A DNA stretch of 64,000 bases from Pseudomonas sp. A34-9. Lineage in GTDB: Bacteria; Pseudomonadota; Gammaproteobacteria; Pseudomonadales; Pseudomonadaceae. Both the position numbers and the translations under genes were made by a program. The notes below the pieces were generated by a model. The model did no database searches, had not been told where the DNA came from, and worked only from the letters and a program-made list of their open reading frames with translations. Shown one piece after another: positions 1 to 8,420 of this stretch. The stretch covers positions 956,501 to 1,020,500 of the forward strand of contig NZ_CP119967.1 of assembly GCF_029543085.1 (NCBI RefSeq), written 5' to 3'. The first letter of the stretch is position 1, and each line of letters starts with the position of its first letter.

Positions 1-453
1 TTGCTTGAAAGCGTGCAGGGGCATCTGCTGTGGCAGGCCTATCAGAGCTTTTTTGCGGTGATCTTCTGGTATTTCGTGCTCGGCCCGGTGGCAGCATTGG
101 CGTATCGCCTGTTGGCGCTGGCGCAGGAGCACGGCCAGAATCCGGCATTGGTCGAGCGTGCCGCGCAAATGCGGCATGCCTTTGACTGGCTACCTGTACG
201 CTTGCTGGCCGCGAGTCTGGCGCTGGTCGGCAACTTTGTCGCGGTCAGCCGGGTGATGCTGCATGAATTGCTCAACTGGAACATCGGCGCTGCGCAACTG
301 ATCAACCGTGTCGGCCTGGCAGCGGGGGAGATTCCACCTCCGGTGGTCGGGCCGGACGGCATCAATACCCTCGATTGCCTGTGGGAACTGCTGCTGCGTG
401 CGGCGGTGCTGTGGTATGCCGGGTTTGCCTTGTGGACAGTTTTGATCCACTGA
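1..453 (+). CDS. ampE: AmpE, regulatory signalling modulator (3' part)
   Basis: Only the C-terminal ~150 residues are present; the frame is open to the first base, so the true start lies outside the window. Hydrophobic stretches at about residues 17-40, 64-80 and 129-149 (of the visible part) fit the polytopic CobD/AmpE membrane family. The motif FFAVIFWYFVLGPVAALAYR is characteristic of AmpE. Family knowledge: AmpE is an inner-membrane protein usually encoded just after ampD, which recycles muropeptides that induce AmpC beta-lactamase. A chemoreceptor follows, as in P. aeruginosa (PA4520-PA4521 as I remember it). Identification is by motif and context; the TTG at base 1 should not be taken as a start. 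Confidence 0.85.
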   Translation: MLESVQGHLLWQAYQSFFAVIFWYFVLGPVAALAYRLLALAQEHGQNPALVERAAQMRHAFDWLPVRLLAASLALVGNFVAVSRVMLHELLNWNIGAAQLINRVGLAAGEIPPPVVGPDGINTLDCLWELLLRAAVLWYAGFALWTVLIH

Positions 454-467
454 TTTAAAGAAAGATC

Positions 468-545
468 AAAAGATCGCAGCCTGCGGCAGCTCCTACACAG
501 GGATTGTGTATTTCCTGTAGGAGCTGCCGCAGGCTGCGATCTTTT
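468..545. repeat. REPIN, family A (perfect 30-bp inverted repeat)
   Basis: Bases 468-497 and 516-545 are perfect 30-bp reverse complements separated by 18 bp. The arm reads tgtaggagctgccgcaggct followed by gcgatctttt. This is the commonest palindrome family in the window. It sits just after ampE and may also end its transcript, since the right arm runs into a T tract. Confidence 0.9.
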
Positions 546-671
546 TTCGTTAACCTTAAGTTACAAAACCTCCCTTCGATTTGAGCTATACAGAGATGGC
601 GCCCGATAGTGGCTATCTGCTGTCGCCCCGCGCCTGCCAATAAAAACAAGAAAAACCAAGGGAGACTTCCA

Positions 672-2702
672 GTGAAGAGCTTGCTCTATCCCGCCGTCTC
701 GCTGATGAACCGTCTGAGCTTCGGCATGAAGTTCAGCCTGATCAGCGTGCTGTTCCTGGTACCGATGCTGGTGACCAATTTCTATCTGGTGCGCGATTCC
801 TATCGTGAATTCCAGGGTACTCGGGTCGAGCTGCAAAGCCTTGATCTGTTGGGCAGCAGCCTGGCCCTGCGCCGGGATCTGGAAACCCTCAACAACCTGG
901 TGCAGATCAACGTCACCCTCGGCCAGTCCGGCAAGGCCGGGAATGTCGAGGCGCAGATCACCACGCTCGAACAAGCGGTTCTGGCGCGCCTGCAAGGGCT
1001 GGCCGCAATGACCGACGATCCCGAGCAGATCAAGGTATTCGAAGGCAAGCGCGATGAGATGATCGCCGCGTTCAAGGCGCAGCAAGTGGAAAACTCGCTG
1101 CAGAGCAAAAGCGCCTTGATCGGTAAATTGTTGGCCAGTGCGCAGATTTTCAGCCAGATCATCACCAGTCAGGCCGGGCTGAGCCGCGACAACCAGAGCG
1201 ACATCCGTCAGCTCAGCGAACTGGTCACTCTGATCACGCCGAGCGTCACGCAAACCCTCGGCGAAGGCCGGGCGATGGGCTCGTATTCACTGGGCCAGGG
1301 TTTTCTCAACAGTTCTTCGAGTACCCGTTTCGATGAGCTGTTGGTGCAGATCGAAAAACTCCAGGCCGAGTACGCTCTGAAACTGCAGGACGCCCTCGGC
1401 TCCAGCAAAGCCGCACGGGAAAACCTCGCCGCTGTGGCTGATAGCAGCAAAGCCTCGCTCAAACAGGCCAGTGAGCTGTTCGAAGAGCAGGTGGTGATGG
1501 CCGATACGCTCGATGCGCCATGGCAGGCGTTTTACGATCAGGTCACCGCGCTGATCGACCGGACTTACCAGCTCAACGAAGCCACGTTGAAATTCCTCGA
1601 CACCCAATTGCAGCAGCGTCTGGCGCAGAACCGCACGCACATGGTCTTGCAGGCGGTGGCGCTGTCGGTGGTGTTTGTGCTGATTTTCTACCTCTATGGT
1701 GGCTTCTACGCCTCGACCCGCACCACGCTTAAACGCTTGGGCGCGATGATGGATAAGGTCGCGGCCGGTGACATGACGGTCAACTTCAAGGCCAACAGCC
1801 GCGATGAATTGGGGGAGTTGGGCGAAGTGTTCAATGGCACGGTGAGGAAGATTCACGACTTGATCGAGCGCGTAGGTCAGACCGTCGCCGAGGTCGAGCG
1901 TCAGGCCGGGCAGGTCGAGAATGTCTCCGCACAGAGCAATCAGGCGGTAGCGGGGCAACGCACGCAGATCGAGCAAGTGGCAACGGCGATGAACCAGATG
2001 TCGGCCACTTCGCTGGAAGTGGCGCGCAGTGCGGCGGCAGCGGTGAGCAGTGCCCACAGCGTGAATGACGAGACCATCAGTGGTCGTGGCCTGGTCGAGT
2101 CGCAGCAGGGCAGCATTGCCGCGCTGGCCAGCGAAATCGACCAGTCGGTGCTGGTGATCAACCAGTTGGCCAGTGACAGCCAATCGATCAGCCGCGTACT
2201 GGAAGTGATCAAGAGCATCGCCGAACAAACCAACCTGCTGGCGCTTAATGCCGCGATCGAAGCGGCTCGCGCTGGCGAGCAGGGGCGTGGTTTCGCCGTG
2301 GTCGCAGACGAAGTGCGCACCTTGGCCAAACGCACCCAGCAATCGACCGAAGAAATCGAACAGATGATCGCCAAACTGCACGGCGGCGTCGGCGCGGCGG
2401 TAAAAGCCATGGGCGTCAGCCATCAGATGGCCAGTGGCACGGTTGGCCAGTCGGAAAAGGTCCAGCAGGCGCTGGAGAACATCCTCGGCGCGGTGGGCAT
2501 GATCGTCGATCAGAATCAGCAGATCGCTGCAGCGGTTGAACAGCAAACGGCGGTGGCCCATGACATTGACCAGAACATCGTCGAGATCAACCGCGCCGGC
2601 GAACGCACGGCGCAAGGTGCGCACCAGACCGAAGACGCCAGCCGGGCGCTGTCAGCCCAAGTGGTAGAGCTTAAACAGCTGATCAGCGCCTTCCGCGTCT
2701 AA
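672..2702 (+). CDS. Methyl-accepting chemotaxis protein
   Basis: A 676-residue membrane chemoreceptor. TM1 is about residues 20-40 and TM2 about 323-346, enclosing a ~280-residue periplasmic region that looks almost wholly helical. A HAMP linker follows TM2, then the cytoplasmic signalling hairpin; its tip around residues 515-555 contains EQTNLLALNAAIEAARAGEQ, the CheA/CheW contact signature. I chose the GTG at 672 because AAGGGAGA stands 6-13 bases upstream; an ATG 63 bases earlier in frame has no such site and adds a polar tail before TM1. The ligand is not evident. It is the likely counterpart of P. aeruginosa PA4520, next to ampE. Monocistronic between two REP elements. Confidence 0.93.
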   Translation: MKSLLYPAVSLMNRLSFGMKFSLISVLFLVPMLVTNFYLVRDSYREFQGTRVELQSLDLLGSSLALRRDLETLNNLVQINVTLGQSGKAGNVEAQITTLEQAVLARLQGLAAMTDDPEQIKVFEGKRDEMIAAFKAQQVENSLQSKSALIGKLLASAQIFSQIITSQAGLSRDNQSDIRQLSELVTLITPSVTQTLGEGRAMGSYSLGQGFLNSSSSTRFDELLVQIEKLQAEYALKLQDALGSSKAARENLAAVADSSKASLKQASELFEEQVVMADTLDAPWQAFYDQVTALIDRTYQLNEATLKFLDTQLQQRLAQNRTHMVLQAVALSVVFVLIFYLYGGFYASTRTTLKRLGAMMDKVAAGDMTVNFKANSRDELGELGEVFNGTVRKIHDLIERVGQTVAEVERQAGQVENVSAQSNQAVAGQRTQIEQVATAMNQMSATSLEVARSAAAAVSSAHSVNDETISGRGLVESQQGSIAALASEIDQSVLVINQLASDSQSISRVLEVIKSIAEQTNLLALNAAIEAARAGEQGRGFAVVADEVRTLAKRTQQSTEEIEQMIAKLHGGVGAAVKAMGVSHQMASGTVGQSEKVQQALENILGAVGMIVDQNQQIAAAVEQQTAVAHDIDQNIVEINRAGERTAQGAHQTEDASRALSAQVVELKQLISAFRV

Positions 2703-2718
2703 GTCGTACGCACTACCT

Positions 2719-2806
2719 GTGGGAGCGAGCCTGCGCGCGAATGCAATCTGTCAGTGACATTGCTGTCACCTGACACACCGCTATCGCGAGCAGGCGAAGG
2801 CCCACA
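2719..2806. repeat. REPIN, family B (degenerate)
   Basis: Left arm tgtgggagcgagcctgcgcg and right arm ending cgagcaggcgaaggcccaca are inverted copies of the family-B REP (compare 11125-11213), here with several mismatches in the right arm. Confidence 0.8.
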
Positions 2807-2948
2807 ATGGGCCGGGTTTTGTCAGAACCTTTTGTAGTACTTTTTCACCTTCTGCCGTAAGCCCAGTCCTGTTTTTCTCCGTGCTCTGGCTTTTTTCCGT
2901 CAATGAACCAGTATCCATGCTCGACTGATCGCGTAGAGGAGGCCGCTC

Positions 2949-3338
2949 ATGTCTGTTGCAACCTTGGGAGTCCAGGGCCGGTGTGCTCATTGCCAGACCA
3001 CACTGTTGCTCAAACCCTGGCAACTCAATGCCATCTCGATCAATGAACCGTTCACCTGCGACCATTGCCAGCAAACTCTGGAGTTACGCTGTCCGCAACA
3101 GATCAAGCGCTTCAAGTCCCTCGATTCACTGGCACTGCTGCGTTTCAGCGCTTCAGTAACAGTCTGCACTGCGCTGCTGGTGGCGTTGGTGATGGAATGG
3201 GTGGGACTGCTGAGCGTCACCGAGCAACTGAACGCGTCACTGATCACGATTTTCGTGTACTTCGTGGTCGTCCGTTATGCGCGTCAGCGTCAACACATGA
3301 CGCTGATTCTCGAAGCCGCCAAGGCCCACGCCGATTGA
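2949..3338 (+). CDS. Small zinc-ribbon-like membrane protein, unknown function
   Basis: A 129-residue protein I do not recognise by name. The N-terminal half has two CxxC pairs, C12-AH-C15 and C37-DH-C40, the spacing of a small zinc ribbon. The C-terminal half has two hydrophobic helices, about residues 70-90 and 97-115, followed by a basic tail. Start supported by GAGGAGG seven bases before the ATG. The layout suggests a metal-binding cytosolic head on a two-helix membrane anchor, but metal binding is inferred only from the cysteines. It stands alone between REP elements, and the stop codon lies in the first unit of a 14-bp tandem repeat. Confidence 0.8.
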   Translation: MSVATLGVQGRCAHCQTTLLLKPWQLNAISINEPFTCDHCQQTLELRCPQQIKRFKSLDSLALLRFSASVTVCTALLVALVMEWVGLLSVTEQLNASLITIFVYFVVVRYARQRQHMTLILEAAKAHAD

Positions 3339-3386
3339 CTCACACCGACTGACTCACATCGACTGACTAACGCGGACTGACTGTAG
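3333..3386. repeat. 14-bp tandem repeat overlapping the gene end
   Basis: Nearly four units of a 14-mer close to GACTGACTCACATC: 3333-3346, 3347-3360, 3361-3374 and a partial unit from 3375. The first unit contains the stop codon of the zinc-ribbon gene, and the array runs into the REP that starts at 3382. Confidence 0.85.
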
Positions 3387-3466
3387 GAGCTGTCGAGTGA
3401 AACGAGGCTGCGATCTTTTGATCTTAAGGCAGAATCAAAAGATCGCAGCGTGCCGCAGCTCCTACA
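3382..3466. repeat. REPIN, family A
   Basis: tgtaggagctgtcgagtgaa at the left and gtgccgcagctcctaca at the right bracket inverted gcgatcttttgatc / gatc-aaaagatcgc arms. The left arm is diverged in its middle. It separates the plus-strand gene from tatD on the minus strand. Confidence 0.85.
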
Positions 3467-3474
3467 GGGGCGTG

Positions 3475-4251
3475 TTACCAGCCAAACACTGCGCAGCTGT
3501 TGGCGGTACTTGCCGTGGCCAGTTGTTGCGGGCTGATATTCATCAGCTCCGCCAACGCCTCGCAAATCGCCGGCAAGTGCGCCGGACTGTTGCGCTGACC
3601 GGGAAACATCGCGGGGGCCATGTCCGGCGAATCGGTTTCCAGCACGATCGAATCCAGCGGCAATTCCGCCAGCACCCGATGCATGCGCAACGCCTGCGGC
3701 CAGGTCGGCGCGCCGCCCAGGCCCAGTTTGAAACCGAGTTTGATGTACTCCCGCGCTTCTTCACGGCTGCCGGCAAAGGCGTGGATGATCCCCGCGCGTT
3801 TGAGCTTGAAGCGCTTGAGCGTGGCGATTACCGCCGCATGGCTGCGCCGGACGTGGAGCAGCGCTGGCAACTGAAAGTCTGCGGCCAATTGCAGTTGCGC
3901 CTCGAACAGCACCTGCTGCCGTTCGCGATCCAGCGTTTCGATGAAGTAATCCAGACCGATCTCTCCCACCGCACACAACTGCCGATGACCACGCAGCCGC
4001 GTCAGCCAATCGCCGAGCGCCGATAAATCCTCAGGCCGATGCTGATCGAGATACACCGGATGCAGACCGAATGCTGCGTACAAATCCGCATCGCTCTGCA
4101 CCAGATCCCACACCCGTTGCCAGTTACCCTCATAGACGCCCAGCACCACCATTCGCCGCACCCCGAGGGCGCGGCTTTCGGCGAGCAACGCCAAGCGATC
4201 GGCGTCGAAGTCGGGGAAGTCGAGGTGGGTATGGCTGTCGATCAGCTCCAC
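3475..4251 (-). CDS. TatD-family metal-dependent hydrolase (DNase-like)
   Basis: A 258-residue TIM-barrel metallohydrolase. The opening LIDSHTHLDFPDFDAD holds the HxH metal ligands; GEIGLDYF supplies the bridging Glu; LLHVRRSH and IIHAFAGS supply further His ligands; LETDSPDMAP is the C-terminal Asp motif. Together these are the full set of TatD-family residues. Family members are 3'-5' exonucleases or D-aminoacyl-tRNA deacylase-like enzymes; the exact substrate is not visible. The start codon lies 3 bases after the fruR stop, so the two genes are very probably cotranscribed, although no functional link to fructose is evident. Confidence 0.9.
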   Translation of the reverse strand: MELIDSHTHLDFPDFDADRLALLAESRALGVRRMVVLGVYEGNWQRVWDLVQSDADLYAAFGLHPVYLDQHRPEDLSALGDWLTRLRGHRQLCAVGEIGLDYFIETLDRERQQVLFEAQLQLAADFQLPALLHVRRSHAAVIATLKRFKLKRAGIIHAFAGSREEAREYIKLGFKLGLGGAPTWPQALRMHRVLAELPLDSIVLETDSPDMAPAMFPGQRNSPAHLPAICEALAELMNISPQQLATASTANSCAVFGW

Positions 4252-4254
4252 GGC

Positions 4255-5250
4255 TCAGTCCCGGTGAATACGCTGCTTGAAGGTCCGCGCAATGGCCTGC
4301 ACGCCGGGTTTGTATTGCGACTGCTCGACCGCCGCCAGTGCCAGTTCCAGCGCCTTGTCGGCGATCAACTGGTGTTGCTGGGCCATGGCGTTGACTGGCA
4401 GCGGCAGGAAATCCAGCAATTGCGTATCGCCGAAGGTGCCGAGGCGCAGCGGGCGGGATTTCAGCGGGAAGTCATGCAGTGCGTCGAACACACCTTGCAG
4501 CAGCACGTAGGAAGTCGTCACCAACGCATCGGGCAAATGCCCCAGACGTTGCAGGAGTTCTTCCATCAATTGCTTGCCGCATTCACGGCTGAAGGACTCG
4601 GCGTGCTCGACCAGCACTTCGCCTTTGAAGTCGACCAGCGCCTGTTTGAAACCGGCGGCACGTTCCTGGCTGATGCTCAGTTCCGGGCGCGCGCCGAGCA
4701 GCACAATCTGCTTGGGTTGCGGATCGAGCAGGCTCTGGGTCAGATGCAGGCTGGCTTCGCGGTCGTCACTGATCACCGAGCAGAAATGCTCCGGCTCCAT
4801 AACGCGGTCGATGGCGATGATCGGCAGCCCTTTGGCCTGCAACTGACGATAGCTGTCATCCCCGGCGGGCAGGCAACTGGCAACGATCAACGCATCGCAG
4901 CGGCGCGCCTTGAACAATTGCAGCAATTGGCGCTCGCTGTCGGGCGCATCGTCGGAGCTGGCGATCAGCAATTGATAGCCGCGTGCCCGCGCACCTTGCT
5001 CGAGCAGCTTGGCGATCCGCGCGTAACTGGGGTTTTCCAGATCCGGCAGAATAAAGCCCAGCGTGCGCGTGTGCCGACTGCGCAGCCCGGCCGCTTGAGG
5101 GTTTGGCGTGAAGCCATGCAGATCGACCACCGCCCGCACCCGCTCGACGGTCGCGGTGCTGATGCGTTGCTGTTCGGCCTTGCCGTTGATGACGTAGCTG
5201 GCGGTGGTCACGGACACTCCGGCCAACCGCGCGATATCACTGAGTTTCAA
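4255..5250 (-). CDS. fruR: FruR/Cra, LacI-family fructose repressor
   Basis: A 331-residue LacI/GalR-type regulator. The N-terminus MKLSDIARLAGVSVTTASYV is the helix-turn-helix, followed by the hinge helix (NPQAAGLRSRHTRTLGFILP) and a periplasmic-binding-like effector domain. It is divergent from fruBKA with a 308-bp shared region that holds a FruR operator. Known from P. putida: the equivalent protein (also called Cra) acts locally on the fru operon and responds to fructose-1-phosphate. The gene is followed immediately by tatD. Homology and neighbourhood make the assignment firm. Confidence 0.95.
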   Translation of the reverse strand: MKLSDIARLAGVSVTTASYVINGKAEQQRISTATVERVRAVVDLHGFTPNPQAAGLRSRHTRTLGFILPDLENPSYARIAKLLEQGARARGYQLLIASSDDAPDSERQLLQLFKARRCDALIVASCLPAGDDSYRQLQAKGLPIIAIDRVMEPEHFCSVISDDREASLHLTQSLLDPQPKQIVLLGARPELSISQERAAGFKQALVDFKGEVLVEHAESFSRECGKQLMEELLQRLGHLPDALVTTSYVLLQGVFDALHDFPLKSRPLRLGTFGDTQLLDFLPLPVNAMAQQHQLIADKALELALAAVEQSQYKPGVQAIARTFKQRIHRD

Positions 5251-5558
5251 CCCGGGATTTCCTTGTTTATTCGAGCTTGCCGCAACATTTTCGCCAATCC
5301 TACCCGATTAGGGCAGGCGACTTATTGCCTGCGCGCATCCGACAAGTTGGACTTCAAGGATGGGACATTATCGAGTAACGTGCCGAACAATCTAGATTAA
5401 ACGTTTCAGCAAGCGTATTTTCTACGTTTTAGACGCCGTTGGCCGGTGCTGCCGTGAAACCGCCAAAACTGCCGCTGAAAAGCAAAGCGGCAGAGCGCCT
5501 AAGCTGCAACCATCCAAAACAATACCTGGCACTCATACAGCGCCAAAAAGGAGATCGC
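5251..5558. promoter_or_regulatory. fruR-fruB divergent control region
   Basis: Gene-free 308 bp between the divergent fruR and fruB. It contains the FruR operator at 5397-5408, an inverted repeat GCAGGC (5313-5318) / GCCTGC (5327-5332), and an A/T-richer stretch from about 5365 to 5425. No confident -35/-10 pair was identified. The fruB ribosome site AAGGAG begins at 5548. Confidence 0.7.
5397..5408. promoter_or_regulatory. FruR (Cra) operator
   Basis: The 12-mer TTAAACGTTTCA is identical, as far as I recall, to the FruR operator characterised in the P. putida fruB promoter. It is a near-palindrome 151 bp upstream of the fruB start codon and inside the fruR-fruB intergenic region. Confidence 0.88.
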
Positions 5559-8420
5559 ATGCTCGAGCTCACTATAGAGCAGATATCCATGGGCCAATCG
5601 GCTGTGGATAAACCCGCAGCCCTGCAACTGCTGGCCAATCACCTTGTGGCCGATGGTCTGGTCGCCGACGGTTACCTCGCCGGCCTGCAGGCTCGGGAAG
5701 CCCAGGGCTCGACCTTTCTCGGTCAAGGTATTGCCATTCCCCACGGCACTCCGCAAACCCGCGATCAGGTGTTCGCCACCGGCGTGCGCCTGATGCAGTT
5801 CCCCGAAGGCGTGGATTGGGGCGATGGCCAGATCGTTTATCTGGCGATTGGCATCGCCGCCAAATCCGACGAACACCTGCGTCTGCTGCAACTGCTCACC
5901 CGTGCCCTCGGCGAGACCGATCTGGGCCAGGCCCTGCGTCGCGCCAGCTCCCCTGAAGCGCTGCTGAAACTGTTGCAAGGCGCGCCGCAAGAGCTGGCGC
6001 TGGATGCACAGATGATTGGCCTCGGTGTATCGGCCGACGATTTCGAAGAACTGGTCTGGCGTGGCGCGCGTCTGTTGCGTCAGGCCGATTGTGTGAGCAA
6101 CGGTTTCGCCGGTGTGTTGCAGCAGGTCGAAGCGCTGCCGCTGGGCGATGGTTTGTGGTGGCTACACAGCGAACAGACCGTGAAGCGTCCGGGCCTGGCG
6201 TTTGTCACCCCGGACAAACCGATGCGCTACCTCGGTCAGCCGCTCAGTGGGTTGTTCTGTCTGGCCAGCCTTGGCGAAGCGCACCAAGCGTTGCTTGAAC
6301 GCCTGTGCGCGCTGCTGATCGAAGGTCGCGGCCATGAACTGGGCCGCGCTACCAGCAGCCGCAAAGTCCTCGAAGTGCTCGGCGGTGAATTGCCCGCCGA
6401 CTGGCCGAGCGCGCGCATTGCCCTGGCCAATGCTCACGGGTTGCATGCACGTCCGGCGAAGATCCTCGCGCAACTGGCAAAGAGTTTTGACGGCGAGATT
6501 CGTGTGCGCATCGTCGATGGTCAGGACAGTGCCGTGTCGGTGAAGAGTTTGAGCAAGCTGCTTAGCCTCGGCGCCCGTCGCGGTCAGGTGCTGGAACTGA
6601 TCGCCGAGCCGAGTATTGCCGCTGATGCCTTGCCGGCATTGCTCGCTGCTATCGAAGAAGGCCTCGGCGAAGAAGTCGAGCCGTTGCCTGCCGTAAGCCA
6701 GCAGCGCGAAGTCATTGCCGACATCGCCGAAGTGCTGATCGCTCCGGCATCCGGCGCTCTGTTGCAGGCGATCCCGGCAGCACCGGGCATTGCCATCGGG
6801 CCTGCGCATATTCAGGTTCAGCAAACCATCGATTACCCGTTGCGCGGCGAGTCCGCCGCCGTTGAGCGCGAGCGTCTCAAGCAAGCGCTCAGCGATGTGC
6901 GCAGCGACATTCAGGGCCTGATCGAACGCAGCAAAGCCAAAGCTATCCGCGAGATCTTCATCACCCATCAGGAAATGCTCGACGACCCGGAACTCACCGA
7001 CGAAGTCGACACCCGTCTCAAACAAGGCGAAAGCGCCGAAGCTGCGTGGATGGCGGTGATTGAAGCGGCGGCCAGACAACAGGAATCGCTGCAGGACGCG
7101 TTGCTCGCCGAACGTGCAGCGGATCTGCGTGATATCGGTCGCCGCGTGCTGGCGCAACTGTGCGGCGTGCAGACCGCGAGCGAGCCGGAGCAGCCTTACA
7201 TTCTGGTGATGGACGAAGTCGGCCCGTCCGATGTCGCGCGGCTGGATCCGGCACGCGTCGCGGGGATTCTCACCGCACGCGGCGGCGCCACCGCGCACAG
7301 TGCAATTGTCGCGCGGGCTCTCGGCATTCCGGCGCTGGTCGGTGCGGGCGCGGCAGTCTTGCTGCTGCAACCGGGCACGCCGTTGCTGCTCGACGGCCAG
7401 CGCGGTCGCCTGCACGTCGATGCCGATGCCGCGACCCTGCAACGCGCCGCCGAAGAACGCGACACCCGCGAGCAACGCCTGAAGATTGCCGCCGAACAAC
7501 GCCATCAACCGGCACACACTAGCGACGGTCACGCCGTCGAAGTGTTTGCCAACATTGGCGAAAGTGCTGGCGTGCTCAGCGCGGTGGAGCAGGGCGCCGA
7601 AGGCATCGGTCTGCTGCGCACCGAACTGATTTTCATGGCCCATCCACAAGCACCGGACGAGGCCACGCAAGAAGCCGAATACCGTCGCGTCCTCGACGGT
7701 CTCGCCGGGCGTCCGCTGGTGGTGCGCACGCTGGATGTCGGCGGTGACAAACCGCTGCCGTATTGGCCGATCGCCAAGGAAGAAAACCCGTTCCTCGGCG
7801 TGCGCGGCATTCGCCTGACCTTGCAGCGCCCGCAGATCATGGAAGCGCAATTGCGCGCCTTGCTGCGTTCTGCCGACAACCGTCCGCTGCGGATCATGTT
7901 CCCGATGGTCGGCAGCGTCGAAGAGTGGCGTCAGGCTCGCGACATGACCGAACGTCTGCGCCTGGAAATCCCGGTCGCCGATCTGCAACTGGGGATCATG
8001 ATCGAAGTGCCGTCTGCCGCATTGCTGGCGCCGGTGCTGGCCAGGGAAGTCGACTTCTTTAGCGTCGGCACCAACGATCTAACGCAGTACACCCTGGCCA
8101 TCGACCGAGGTCACCCGACGCTGTCGGCACAGGCAGACGGCTTGCACCCGGCGGTGCTGCAACTGATCGACATCACCGTGCGCGCGGCCCATGCCCATGG
8201 CAAATGGGTCGGTGTCTGCGGCGAACTGGCGGCGGATCCTTTGGCGGTGCCAGTGCTGGTCGGCCTCGGTGTCGATGAACTCAGTGTCTCCGGGCGCAGT
8301 ATTGCCGAAGTGAAGGCGCGCATCCGCGAACTCAGCCTGACCCAGGCGCAAACCCTTGCTCAACAGGCCCTGGCCGTGGGCAGCGCGAATGAAGTGCGCG
8401 CACTAGTGGAGGCCCTGTAA
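5559..8420 (+). CDS. fruB: Fructose PTS multiphosphoryl transfer protein (EIIA-HPr-EI)
   Basis: A 953-residue cytoplasmic fusion carrying the soluble chain of the fructose phosphotransferase system. EIIA-Fru comes first, with active His62 in GIAIPHGTP; an HPr domain follows, with LHARP and active His296; EI makes up the rest, with GGATAHSAI (active His580), the PEP-binding GVRGIRLTLQRP and the CGELAADP cysteine motif. It passes phosphate from PEP to FruA. The ATG at 5559 has AAGGAG 6 bases upstream; a longer frame from 5439 lacks a site and would add unrelated residues. FruR should repress it. The stop overlaps the fruK start by one base (TAATG), indicating translational coupling. Confidence 0.96.
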   Translation: MLELTIEQISMGQSAVDKPAALQLLANHLVADGLVADGYLAGLQAREAQGSTFLGQGIAIPHGTPQTRDQVFATGVRLMQFPEGVDWGDGQIVYLAIGIAAKSDEHLRLLQLLTRALGETDLGQALRRASSPEALLKLLQGAPQELALDAQMIGLGVSADDFEELVWRGARLLRQADCVSNGFAGVLQQVEALPLGDGLWWLHSEQTVKRPGLAFVTPDKPMRYLGQPLSGLFCLASLGEAHQALLERLCALLIEGRGHELGRATSSRKVLEVLGGELPADWPSARIALANAHGLHARPAKILAQLAKSFDGEIRVRIVDGQDSAVSVKSLSKLLSLGARRGQVLELIAEPSIAADALPALLAAIEEGLGEEVEPLPAVSQQREVIADIAEVLIAPASGALLQAIPAAPGIAIGPAHIQVQQTIDYPLRGESAAVERERLKQALSDVRSDIQGLIERSKAKAIREIFITHQEMLDDPELTDEVDTRLKQGESAEAAWMAVIEAAARQQESLQDALLAERAADLRDIGRRVLAQLCGVQTASEPEQPYILVMDEVGPSDVARLDPARVAGILTARGGATAHSAIVARALGIPALVGAGAAVLLLQPGTPLLLDGQRGRLHVDADAATLQRAAEERDTREQRLKIAAEQRHQPAHTSDGHAVEVFANIGESAGVLSAVEQGAEGIGLLRTELIFMAHPQAPDEATQEAEYRRVLDGLAGRPLVVRTLDVGGDKPLPYWPIAKEENPFLGVRGIRLTLQRPQIMEAQLRALLRSADNRPLRIMFPMVGSVEEWRQARDMTERLRLEIPVADLQLGIMIEVPSAALLAPVLAREVDFFSVGTNDLTQYTLAIDRGHPTLSAQADGLHPAVLQLIDITVRAAHAHGKWVGVCGELAADPLAVPVLVGLGVDELSVSGRSIAEVKARIRELSLTQAQTLAQQALAVGSANEVRALVEAL

